Assembly: GCA_029961005.1 (NCBI GenBank)
Contig: JASBVW010000005.1
Location: forward strand, 1 to 17,029
Source: Bacillota bacterium
GTDB taxonomy: Bacteria; Bacillota; UBA5301; JASBVW01
Direction of reading: 5' to 3'
DNA length: 17,029 nt
In this document: positions 1 through 6,288 of the stretch, one piece after another
Layout of the letters: the number at the start of each line of letters is the position of its first letter
Position numbering within the stretch: the first letter of the stretch is position 1
Position numbers and translations under genes: made by a program
Notes under the pieces: model-generated
What the model was told of the DNA's origin: nothing
The model's database searches: none
The model's input: only the letters and a program-made list of their open reading frames with translations

Positions 1-397
1 GAACGGCACTCGCCACCCCCAGGCCAGAAACGCGGGATCCGGCAGCAGGCCGAACAGCAGGAACATCAGCGTGGCCAGGATCGAGCCGGCTGGCGACCCC
101 TGCTGGGCGAGCATGCCGAACACCACGCCCCGACCTTGTGGCGCGCTCTCGGCGGCCATGAGCACGGTCGCCGAGGTGCCCGAAGATCAAGCCGCCCAGC
201 GGGCGAGCCAGAAAACCGACCCAGAAGGTGGCGAACGACGCCATGATCCCGGCGGCCGGGCTGAAGCTGGGAAAGAACAGCTTGGCGAAGACCAGCGCGG
301 ACGCGGTGCCGTAGACGTAGAAGTCGTACCACTCGATGGTGGTGCCGACGAACGAGGCGACGCCGGCGCGGCGGGCCTGAGTACGCCGCGCCCGCGC
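1..397 (-). pseudogene. MHS-family MFS transporter, two out-of-frame fragments (foreign-looking)
   Basis: Reading the minus strand from about 397, one frame gives a typical N-terminus of the metabolite:H+ symporter group of MFS transporters (shikimate/proline-betaine type): ...ASFVGTTIEWYDFYVYG, then FATFWVGFLARPLGG and FGHLGD. Around 165-172 this frame stops matching. A second frame (168 down to 1) continues with a later part of the same family, TVLMAAESAPQGRG, then GMLAQQGSPAG and FLAWGWRVPF. The middle of the protein, which should carry the rest of the DRxGRR loop and the next two helices, is missing. The two parts meet at GGCGACCG, a sequence plausible in both. There is no start codon: an in-frame TGA sits at 398-400. 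The composition is more GC-rich than the rest of the window and the style is actinobacterial. A real degraded gene is possible, but a chimeric assembly is more likely given the adjacent junctions. Confidence 0.65.
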
Positions 398-760
398 TCA
401 GCGACTAGTCAGACACCAGTCCGGGTCGTCAACCGCGCCGCGGGAAGCCGGGACCGAGCGGACCGGGTCGGTCTCCGGGCGCAGCAGGGACCGGATCACC
501 AGCACGGCCAGGACGATCACCATCGCGTCGCGCAGGAGCACCGCCACCAGGAACGGGTCCGGCGGCAGGCCCTTGTTCGCCACCCCGAGGTAGTAGAACA
601 TCCGGGGCACCCACACCAGCGCGTCCAGCGTCATCCACGCCAGCAGCAGCCGCCAGCGGGGCAGCGCCAGGACCGCCAGCGGCACCAGCCACAGCGAGAA
701 CTGCGGGCTCCACGACTTGTTGACCAGCAGCGCGGCCGCCACCACCAGGAACGCCCGGCC
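398..760 (-). pseudogene. GT87/DUF2029-type membrane mannosyltransferase, C-terminal fragment (foreign-looking)
   Basis: The frame contains GRAFLVVAAALLVNKSWSPQ followed by FSLWLVPLAVLALPRWR, then LLAWMTLDALVWVPRMFYYL and AVLLRDAMVIVLAVLVIRSL. These are hydrophobic segments and the NK-SPQ-LWL-PL signature I associate with the C-terminal part of actinobacterial polyprenol-phosphate-dependent (GT87, DUF2029) glycosyltransferases. The N-terminal catalytic half is absent. Upstream the frame runs into what I read as the first codons of tilS, and downstream it ends at TGA 398-400, after which the transporter fragment continues in the same frame. Both ends are therefore abrupt joins, not natural gene boundaries. 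The family assignment is from memory of these proteins. The claim that the DNA is foreign to the neighbouring Firmicutes genes is inference. Confidence 0.6.
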
Positions 761-821
761 TGAGCATGCCATGCCGTTCGATGGCCGCCTTGACCTTGTC
801 CAAACAGATGTCTTCTTCCAT
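753..821 (-). pseudogene. tilS: tRNA(Ile)-lysidine synthase, first ~23 codons only (truncated by a join)
   Basis: From ATG at 821 the minus strand encodes MEEDICLDKVKAAIERHGML followed by RPG. The segment DKVKAAIERHGMLRPG matches the usual start of Firmicutes TilS, where a short helix and MLxPGD precede the SGGxDS ATP-pyrophosphatase motif. TilS converts C34 of tRNA-Ile(CAU) to lysidine. The SGGxDS motif is not present: after the glycine codon at 753-755 the sequence becomes actinobacterial-looking membrane-protein code in another frame. Position supports the call, because tilS commonly lies downstream of spoIIE in Firmicutes (in Bacillus subtilis followed by hpt and ftsH). Only about 23 residues are available, so the assignment rests on this short match plus synteny. 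Confidence 0.55.
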
Positions 822-864
822 GGCAGTGGTCTCTTCGCGGCGGGGAGCAGAAACTCCTCCCGCC

Positions 865-1035
865 TCAACGGGTGAGCCACCAGGTTAAGACAAAGGTGAG
901 CAGGGAAAGGTAAAAAAAGACCTCGACCCCCCTCTCGGCTCGCTGCGGGTTCAGCCGCCGCCGCGAAACGTCCTCCTCCACCCGGACGGGGCCTCGGGTG
1001 ATAATGAGCCGGTACTGCCAGACTTCCCGCTCCAT
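865..1035 (-). CDS. 56-aa tail-anchored miniprotein between spoIIE and tilS
   Basis: An ATG at 1033-1035 opens a 56-codon frame ending in TGA (865-867): MEREVWQYRLIITRGPVRVE, a basic stretch around RRRLNPQRAERG (25-36), then a single hydrophobic segment EVFFYLSLLTFVLTWWLTR at the extreme C-terminus. This is the layout of a C-tail-anchored membrane protein with a cytoplasmic N-terminal domain. AAGGAG lies about 16 nt upstream, somewhat far, and no in-frame earlier start is visible. It sits 50 nt downstream of spoIIE and 43 nt before the tilS start on the same strand, so it is probably cotranscribed with spoIIE. Bacillus subtilis has yabS and yabT at this position, which this protein does not resemble. 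Function unknown; a role in sporulation is inference from position only. Confidence 0.6.
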   Translation of the reverse strand: MEREVWQYRLIITRGPVRVEEDVSRRRLNPQRAERGVEVFFYLSLLTFVLTWWLTR

Positions 1036-1085
1036 GGCGGAACCATCCTTTCTCCTTGTGGCCTCACCTCCTATTATCTGTAGCC

Positions 1086-3539
1086 TCAGCCATGCTTACC
1101 CTTATCCAGCCGCGTCACCACCACCGTCATGTCGTCCCGGGCATTCCCCGCCACTCTGGCCTTAGCCTGCTCCAAAAGCTCCAGCGCCACTACCTGCGGG
1201 TCATCAGTCTCCAGCCGCTCTAAGGCACCCACCACCCAATCCCCTTCGTGGTGCTGCTGCAAGCCGGACTCCAGAACACCATCGGTGACCATCACCACCA
1301 GGTCGCCCGGTCGGAGCAGCCGCCTCGTCACCTCCGCCTCTATGGAGGTGAGAATCCCGATGGGGAGCGAGCGGCAGTCGATGGTCATGATCTGGCGCCC
1401 TCGCTTGATGTAGGTGGCCACAGCCCCTACCTTGACAAACTCCGCTTCGCCGCTGTAGAGGTTCAGGACCAAGAGGTCCACCGTGGCAAAGCTCTCTTCC
1501 GGAGAGCGCAAAAGGAGAATGGAGTTGACCGTCTTGACCGCAAACTCGCAGTCAAAGCCGGCCTGGAGGAGGCGCTTCAGGACCGAGACGGTGGTGCTGC
1601 TCTCCCAAGCGGCCCTGCTCCCCGTCCCCATTCCGTCGCTGAGCAAGATGGCCACCCTGCCCTCAGAGAGCTCGATGAGGGCGTGGTTATCCCCGCACAC
1701 CCCGCCCTTGGACCCGGCCAGGCTGGCCACGCGGGTTACGATCTCGTATTCCCGCGACGGCCAAAAGACAAAGGTGCACCCCCCTGTAGCCGAGCTCCAA
1801 CCACACCGATGGCTGTGCAGGCTGTACGGGCGGCCCAGGACGCGCGAGAGCACAGCTCCCAAGCGGGTGGTGCAGTCATGTTTTTCGGCACACCGGCTCC
1901 GCAGAACCTCCACCACTAAACGACTCTCTCCGCGTTCGGCAATGGCGATATGCTCCACCGGGATCTTTTCGGCCGCCAGGGCCATGGCCAGCCTCCCTTC
2001 CAGGTCGTAGCGGAAGCGGAGCTCCACCTGAGCCCTGCTGGCCAGTTCTTTCATCATTTGGGCCACGCCGCGCAACTGGCCGGAGACGATCTCGCGGCTC
2101 TCCGCCAGGCGGCGTTCCCAGGCGTTGTTGATTCGGTAGACGTCCAGGAGGTAATTGGTGGCCGTGACTACCTTGTGGGGGGAGGAGCAACGCAAGCGCA
2201 ACCGGGGCGGGACATCCAGCAAGGAGGCGCCGCCCCCCACTTCGGCCAGCGTCAGGAGGTCGAGCAAGTCCCGGTAAGTGCTGTAAAAAGACCCTTCCCA
2301 GCAGCTCTTGGCCCGTTCGCAGGGTCCGCAGGCGCGCTCAATGATGGCATTTAAGAGGACGCTGGCGTTGGGGCGTTCCGGGAAAACGGCCGCGCTCACC
2401 TGCCCAAAGCTGCCCGCCAGTTCTTCAAAGATGCGGGAAAAATCGTGCAGCCGGCTGGCCACCCTTTCTTGGAGCCGCTTCTGTTGGACGCGCTCCTGCG
2501 CCTGCCTTTCGGCGGTGCCCGGAACCAGGCGCGCCAGTTCTTTGACGCGCCAGGACGGAGTGGCCAAGATCAAAAGGGAGAGGAGCGCCGCACCCTTGAG
2601 CAAGTGCAGCAGTTGCGGCAGGTCGGCACTTTGATAGGCCAGGAGGGCCACCGCCAAAGCCACCCCTCCCAGCACTCCCGGGCGCCCTCGGTCGTTGAAG
2701 AGTCCGCTCAGCACTCCCAGGAAACCATACACCGGCAGAGAATAAAAGGAAGTCCCGGAGAGAAGGGCGGAGGTACTGCCCAGGACCACCCCGGCCGCCG
2801 CCCCCGCTCCCGAACCGGCTATCCAGGCCGCGCAGACCGTGAGCCAGCGCACAGCCAGATCGGAGAGGGGATAGGAGAAGAGCTCCCACCCAGCCAGGCC
2901 CTGCACGGCCACTCCCAGCACCAAAAGGATCGCCCCCGCCTCCGGCCGCGACAGGCCGCGCCGAAGCAGAAGGTCCCGCCGCAGGGTGAAGAGGTGGCTG
3001 AGCAAAGCCGTCAAAGCGCCGGCCACCACGGCTTCAAGGAGAATGAAGATCCCCTCTCCACCGCTCCACGCTCCGCGTAAAGCGGTAGAGAAGCTGCCCG
3101 CCGCCGCCACGGCCAGGCTGACTAAAACAGGGGCCTGCAGCCAGAGGGGCCTCCGGTCTCGGCGCGCCGCCCAGCCCCGGAGGAGGAGGAACAAAAGCAG
3201 CGCCCCCAGGGCGGGAAGGCTGGCGCGCCACCCGGATCCGGAGAGGAGGCCGAGGAAGGCTGCCAACGAGAGGGCCGCGCTCCTCGGCAGGCCCAAGGAA
3301 AGGCTGGCCGCCACTACAGCCGGCAAAAAAGGGTGAAGAGAACCGAAGAGGCTGCCTCGGCCCAGAAGAAAAGAGAAGAAGTTAAGCGGGAGGTGGACGG
3401 GCGAAACCAGGGCACCCCAGATTAGCACAATCTTCTGCCAGAGCGCCTTCTTGGCTTGCTCCCGCTCCTCGCGCGCTCCTACAGCCGTGGTATAAGGGGG
3501 AAGGCGGCGATAGACGGCAATGGGCGGCTGATCCAGCAT
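1086..3539 (-). CDS. spoIIE: Stage II sporulation protein E, membrane PP2C phosphatase
   Basis: SpoIIE dephosphorylates the anti-anti-sigma factor SpoIIAA to release sigma-F in the forespore, and it associates with FtsZ at the polar septum. The 817-residue length is normal for the family. Residues about 35-330 form a series of hydrophobic segments (multi-spanning N-terminal domain). Residues 340-600 are the central region, with a cysteine cluster C404, C407, C413. Residues 600-815 are the PP2C phosphatase domain: CGDN (615-618), DGMGTG (635-640), VTDGVLE (751-757) and RDDMTV (801-806), so the expected metal-binding aspartates are present. GGAGAGGTG ends three bases before the ATG, fixing the start. 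The gene has its own Spo0A-type promoter upstream and a terminator that insulates it from the preceding small genes. The next genes downstream are a 56-aa miniprotein and tilS. Confidence 0.97.
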   Translation of the reverse strand: MLDQPPIAVYRRLPPYTTAVGAREEREQAKKALWQKIVLIWGALVSPVHLPLNFFSFLLGRGSLFGSLHPFLPAVVAASLSLGLPRSAALSLAAFLGLLSGSGWRASLPALGALLLFLLLRGWAARRDRRPLWLQAPVLVSLAVAAAGSFSTALRGAWSGGEGIFILLEAVVAGALTALLSHLFTLRRDLLLRRGLSRPEAGAILLVLGVAVQGLAGWELFSYPLSDLAVRWLTVCAAWIAGSGAGAAAGVVLGSTSALLSGTSFYSLPVYGFLGVLSGLFNDRGRPGVLGGVALAVALLAYQSADLPQLLHLLKGAALLSLLILATPSWRVKELARLVPGTAERQAQERVQQKRLQERVASRLHDFSRIFEELAGSFGQVSAAVFPERPNASVLLNAIIERACGPCERAKSCWEGSFYSTYRDLLDLLTLAEVGGGASLLDVPPRLRLRCSSPHKVVTATNYLLDVYRINNAWERRLAESREIVSGQLRGVAQMMKELASRAQVELRFRYDLEGRLAMALAAEKIPVEHIAIAERGESRLVVEVLRSRCAEKHDCTTRLGAVLSRVLGRPYSLHSHRCGWSSATGGCTFVFWPSREYEIVTRVASLAGSKGGVCGDNHALIELSEGRVAILLSDGMGTGSRAAWESSTTVSVLKRLLQAGFDCEFAVKTVNSILLLRSPEESFATVDLLVLNLYSGEAEFVKVGAVATYIKRGRQIMTIDCRSLPIGILTSIEAEVTRRLLRPGDLVVMVTDGVLESGLQQHHEGDWVVGALERLETDDPQVVALELLEQAKARVAGNARDDMTVVVTRLDKGKHG

Positions 3540-3572
3540 GGTTCACCTCTCCTGCCGTTCCGTGCTCGGTCT

Positions 3573-3606
3573 ATTATAACACCGCTCCCGGGGGAAGCGG
3601 TGTCGA
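3573..3606 (-). promoter_or_regulatory. Sigma-A promoter of spoIIE with 22-bp spacer
   Basis: On the minus strand a perfect -10 TATAAT (3573-3578) is preceded by TGT, making an extended -10. Upstream, TCGACA (3601-3606, five of six matches to TTGACA) serves as -35 at a spacing of 22 bp. That spacing is too long for an ordinary promoter, but it is characteristic of the Spo0A-activated sigma-A promoters of spoIIG and spoIIE in Bacillus, where Spo0A bound at the -35 compensates. The -10 lies about 34 bp before the spoIIE ATG. The assignment follows from the visible motifs and known promoter architecture; no transcription start is shown by the sequence. Confidence 0.75.
3579..3603. repeat. 8-bp inverted repeat filling the spoIIE promoter spacer
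   Basis: ACACCGCT (3579-3586) and AGCGGTGT (3596-3603) are perfect inverted copies separated by 9 nt. The dyad occupies the spacer between the -10 and the first 0A box. It could be an additional operator or an accident of GC-rich sequence. It is upstream of the transcription start, so an RNA hairpin role is unlikely. Confidence 0.45.
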
Positions 3607-3617
3607 AGATCCTCGAA
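3601..3617 (+). promoter_or_regulatory. Tandem 0A boxes (Spo0A operator) overlapping the spoIIE -35
   Basis: Read on the plus strand, TGTCGAA (3601-3607) is a perfect match to the Spo0A box core. A second, weaker copy CCTCGAA (3611-3617, five of seven) follows in the same orientation with a start-to-start distance of 10 bp, one helical turn. Tandem boxes at this spacing are the known binding arrangement of a phosphorylated Spo0A dimer. The first box coincides with the promoter -35, as at spoIIG and spoIIE of Bacillus. Spo0A control of spoIIE is therefore very likely here. Confidence 0.7.
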
Positions 3618-3653
3618 CGGGAGGGCAGAAAATCAGGGACAATCCCCCGCCAT

Positions 3654-3707
3654 CTCTCAAAAAAAGCAAAAAAGGCGACCCCGCGGATCTCCTCCGGGGG
3701 TCGCCTT
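3654..3707 (-). terminator. Rho-independent terminator after the small membrane protein gene
   Basis: Minus-strand RNA forms an 11-bp stem from AAGGCGACCCC (3672-3682) and its complement GGGGTCGCCTT (3697-3707), with a 14-nt loop. It is followed by a T-rich tract (complement of the A-rich run 3654-3673). It lies 26 bp after the stop of the gene at 3734-4015 and before the spoIIE promoter, so spoIIE is a separate transcription unit. Confidence 0.88.
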
Positions 3708-3733
3708 GTGGTGATTTTCCTCTGGCGTCCGGA

Positions 3734-4015
3734 CTAACTGAAGATGCGCTCACTCCGCACCGCCAGCGAGCGGACAGAAGGGAGCGGGGTCTCGAAGAGG
3801 ATGCGGCGGCGCTCTGCCTCCTGCCGCCGTTCCTTTTCCTGTCTCCGGCGAAGGAGCTGGAGCTGGAGCTCTTCTCGCTCCTTGCGCAAGCGCGCCCGCG
3901 CCTTGTCCTCCGTAGCCTTGAGCAGGTAATAGGCCAGCGCGATCAGGCCAATCTTAAAGGCCAGATAGAGGCCTAACGAGCCCACCAGCAGGTAATAGGT
4001 CACATACGCTTCCAT
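3734..4015 (-). CDS. Small membrane protein with basic coiled coil, unknown function
   Basis: This 93-residue protein starts MEAYVTYYLLVGSLGLYLAF and has one long or two short hydrophobic segments within residues 5-32. A highly charged helix follows from about 33 to 72 (alternating K/R/E with LQLQLLRRRQEKERRQEAER), predicted as a coiled coil, and then a short tail with SVRSLAVRSER. GGAGGGAGAAG directly precedes the ATG. It lies 94 nt downstream of the zinc-finger miniprotein, probably in the same transcript, and is closed off by the terminator at 3654-3707. I do not recognise the family. The topology (N-terminal membrane anchor, cytoplasmic helical tail) resembles small scaffold or adaptor proteins, but no function can be assigned. 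Confidence 0.8.
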   Translation of the reverse strand: MEAYVTYYLLVGSLGLYLAFKIGLIALAYYLLKATEDKARARLRKEREELQLQLLRRRQEKERRQEAERRRILFETPLPSVRSLAVRSERIFS

Positions 4016-4109
4016 CTTCTCTCCCTCCTCAAGTCACCCGCCCTCGCACCAGCCCGGGCGGCTGGAGCCTCTGTGGCCGCTCCCTCCCTCCCCAGTCCCC
4101 TTTTGCAGG

Positions 4110-4391
4110 TTAAGCCTTGCCGGCTTCCAACCGCTGCGGCTTGGCTACTTCCTCGTAGCGGGTATAGGCCCACCCGGAGCCTCCACAGGCCCCGCAGAGG
4201 GAGTCGCCGCGCAGCCCCAGTCCCGAGCCTTTACAGGCCGCGCACTTCACGCCAGGTTTCATGACCCACACCGTACCGCGCCCGTGGCAGGCAGCGCAGT
4301 ACGAGTTACCCCGCCAACCCCAGCCGCTGCCTTTACACCGTCGGCACTTCTTCAGAATATACTGCCCTTCCTGAACCGACCAAAAACCCAC
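4110..4391 (-). CDS. DnaJ-type zinc-finger miniprotein with four CxxCxGxG motifs
   Basis: From GTG at 4391 the protein is 93 residues and carries four CxxCxGxG repeats: CRRCKGSG (16-23), CAACHGRG (32-39), CAACKGSG (50-57) and CGACGGSG (66-73). This is the same repeat number as the zinc-binding domain of DnaJ, where pairs of repeats bind two Zn ions. There is no J domain, no G/F region and no C-terminal substrate domain. The frame is open further upstream to an ATG at 4496, but that stretch is AT-rich and not protein-like, whereas AAAGGAGG sits eight bases before the GTG, so I choose 4391. Stand-alone proteins of this kind occur in Firmicutes; possible roles are thiol/disulfide or chaperone-like binding, but this is inference. 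It precedes the small membrane protein gene on the same strand. Confidence 0.85.
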   Translation of the reverse strand: MGFWSVQEGQYILKKCRRCKGSGWGWRGNSYCAACHGRGTVWVMKPGVKCAACKGSGLGLRGDSLCGACGGSGWAYTRYEEVAKPQRLEAGKA

Positions 4392-4487
4392 CTTCTCCCC
4401 CTCCTTTGCCGAAGAGTTGAGCACCGGTCCGGTATTTAGGATATTCCACCTAGGTTCCAGAGATTCCTTTTTTTGTAAAATTTCAAA

Positions 4488-4529
4488 CACAAACAAAAAT
4501 AGCGCAAATCTGGGAAATCAGACTTGCGC
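4488..4529 (-). terminator. Terminator of the AAA+ ATPase/VWA operon
   Basis: On the minus strand GCGCAAGTCT (complement of 4520-4529) pairs with AGATTTGCGC (complement of 4502-4511), giving a 10-bp stem with one G-U pair and an 8-nt loop. It is followed by a T-rich tract TATTTTTGTTTGTG. It begins 46 bp after the VWA gene stop. Confidence 0.85.
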
Positions 4530-4575
4530 CTTTCTTCTCTCAATTCCCTAATTCCCTCTGGCCCGCCCCTGGCGC

Positions 4576-6288
4576 TTAACTGGTCAAAAGCCTCTTCTCC
4601 TGATGGATGGCCCGGATCAGAGCCTCCCCTTCCAGATCCGCAAAGACCAGCAGAGACCCTCCCGCCCGGAGGGCCAGCTCCTGCAAAAACTCCCGGTCCG
4701 GTTCGAGCCCTAAACAGACAAAACCGATCTTCTGCTCCGCAACCTTCTCTGCCGCCGCCAGGGCGTCCTGCAAGGGATCCGCAGTCTGAGCGGGAACCGT
4801 GGGCAAACCGTCGGTGAGCAGGATCAACAGGGGGTTCTTGGCCCGGGCCCGCTGCAACATCTGGACAGCGCTGGCGAGCGCCTTAGCCAGTGGGGTCAAG
4901 CCGCCCGCCTCCAAAGAACGCAGGCCGGCCACCAAGCGCGCCTGGCTGCGCGTAAAGGGGACGACCACCCGCGCCTCTTTACCCTGGAAGGCCATGATAG
5001 CGAGGCGCGCCCGGGTAGCCAGCAGGAGGTGCTGCCCCAACCGGGCAGCGGCGCGGAGGCGCTTTCCTGCCATGCTGGCGCTGGCGTCCACCAAAAGGCA
5101 GATCTCCAGGGGTGCCTTGGCCCGGCGCTCCCTCACCCGTAAGTCAGAGATCTGCAACCTGATCCCTCCGCCTTCCGCGCGGAGGCGCCGCGCCGCCTCG
5201 ACGATGGTTTCGGGCAAGGCCAGTTCCCCGGGCCAGCTACCCGGCGCCAGGGGCACTACCTTACCTCGCACGCTCACCGTCCGCCAGCAGGAAAGGCGGG
5301 GCGAACGCACCACCTGTTCATAGCTCAGGGACTCCCTGGGCACGGACCGGAGAACCCGCCGCCACTGGGCTTCCAATTCGCGCCGGTAGGTGCGCATAAA
5401 CGCGTACAGGTGCTGACCGGCCGGCGTGAGCGTCCAATGGAGCCAGCTCCGCTGGACCAGGCCGGCACCGGCCAGATCACCCAAGATGCTCTTCCAGTCT
5501 GGAAAGCGCCGGGCCAAGGCGGCCCAGCTTCTCCTGCCCCGGCCGGGCTCCAAAGCTCCCAACAGCTCCAGGGCGTCCTCCACCCCGCCCAGGTGCCCCG
5601 CCAGCTCCAGGGCCGTCTGCACTTCTACCTGGCGGCTGAGGCCCTCTCCGCCCCTCTCCGATCGCCCCGCCCTCGGCAGGGGTAAGGGCAAAGGAAAGCG
5701 GCCCTGGCTCCGAGAAACCGAAACCAGCTCCTCCACGCACCTCAGCTCCCACCCGCCGCCTGCCACCACCTCTTCGGCCGCGGAAACTAGGTAGGGCACC
5801 AGGTCGTACCAGGGCGGAGGGAGAAGGGCCAAGAGGTGCAGGTGGTTGTGGGCCTTCCCCCTCTCCCCGCCCCTCTCGCCCGAGCCCTCGCGCAGAAAGG
5901 ACAAGGCCCACCCCTCCCCCTGGGCCGTGCGCAAGTAAAGGCGCTCCAAAAGGGCGGAGGGGGTCAGGTGATTGCCCGGCGCAGCGGCAGTGCGCACGCG
6001 GCAATACTCCACGCAGGCAGAGCGCAGCGCCGACGCCACTTCCCGGGGATTCAGAGCGGCGGGCTCGTGGAAGACATCAATGTGCAACGCTTTCCCGGGC
6101 TCCTCCAGGTTTAAATAGACCAGGCCGGCATCCCAGGGCAAAATCTTCAGCTGAGCCGGGCGGCGCGGGTCCAGGAAGTGGGCATACCTGCTGATCACGG
6201 CCGCCTCGCCCAGCCGCACGGCCCCCCGCGCCAGTTCAGCCTGAAGCCTTCGCCCAAGTAGATTTAGTTCCTTCTTCTGCGGGTTCAC
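4576..6288 (-). CDS. VWA-domain protein, chelatase D-subunit-like partner of the upstream AAA+ ATPase
   Basis: A 570-residue protein with no signal peptide. The C-terminal third is a von Willebrand A domain with an intact MIDAS: ICLLVDASASM (D401, S403, S405), the threonine in GGLTPL (T465), and LLTDGLPT (D493). The sequence just before it (RLQISDLRVRERRAKAPLE) resembles the linker before the VWA domain of magnesium-chelatase BchD/ChlD-type subunits. Residues about 225-300 look like a winged-helix segment ending in LTPAGQHLYAF. The first 200 residues are not recognised and include a Gly/Glu/Arg-rich low-complexity patch (135-146). It starts with GTG overlapping the ATPase stop codon by four bases (GTGA), which implies coupled translation. 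VWA proteins of this class use the MIDAS to bind substrate or a partner acted on by the MoxR-type ATPase. The actual substrate is unknown. Confidence 0.88.
   Translation of the reverse strand: MNPQKKELNLLGRRLQAELARGAVRLGEAAVISRYAHFLDPRRPAQLKILPWDAGLVYLNLEEPGKALHIDVFHEPAALNPREVASALRSACVEYCRVRTAAAPGNHLTPSALLERLYLRTAQGEGWALSFLREGSGERGGERGKAHNHLHLLALLPPPWYDLVPYLVSAAEEVVAGGGWELRCVEELVSVSRSQGRFPLPLPLPRAGRSERGGEGLSRQVEVQTALELAGHLGGVEDALELLGALEPGRGRRSWAALARRFPDWKSILGDLAGAGLVQRSWLHWTLTPAGQHLYAFMRTYRRELEAQWRRVLRSVPRESLSYEQVVRSPRLSCWRTVSVRGKVVPLAPGSWPGELALPETIVEAARRLRAEGGGIRLQISDLRVRERRAKAPLEICLLVDASASMAGKRLRAAARLGQHLLLATRARLAIMAFQGKEARVVVPFTRSQARLVAGLRSLEAGGLTPLAKALASAVQMLQRARAKNPLLILLTDGLPTVPAQTADPLQDALAAAEKVAEQKIGFVCLGLEPDREFLQELALRAGGSLLVFADLEGEALIRAIHQEKRLLTS

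Noticed and set aside
71..763. 230-codon open frame on the plus strand at the left end
   Set aside because: Its product is a low-complexity Arg/Gln/His-rich sequence, antisense to the recognisable transporter and GT87 fragments.
3654..3707. Hairpin considered as a riboswitch or attenuator in front of spoIIE
   Set aside because: The T-tract is on the minus strand upstream of the spoIIE promoter -10, so it ends the preceding transcript and is not part of the spoIIE leader.
4422..4432. Palindrome ACCGGACCGGT upstream of the zinc-finger gene
   Set aside because: Perfect but short, with no promoter hexamers around it that would make an operator convincing.
4392..4496. N-terminal extension of the zinc-finger protein to ATG 4496
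   Set aside because: The stretch is AT-rich and partly just beyond the terminator of the preceding operon. The AAAGGAGG and GTG at 4391 give a better start.
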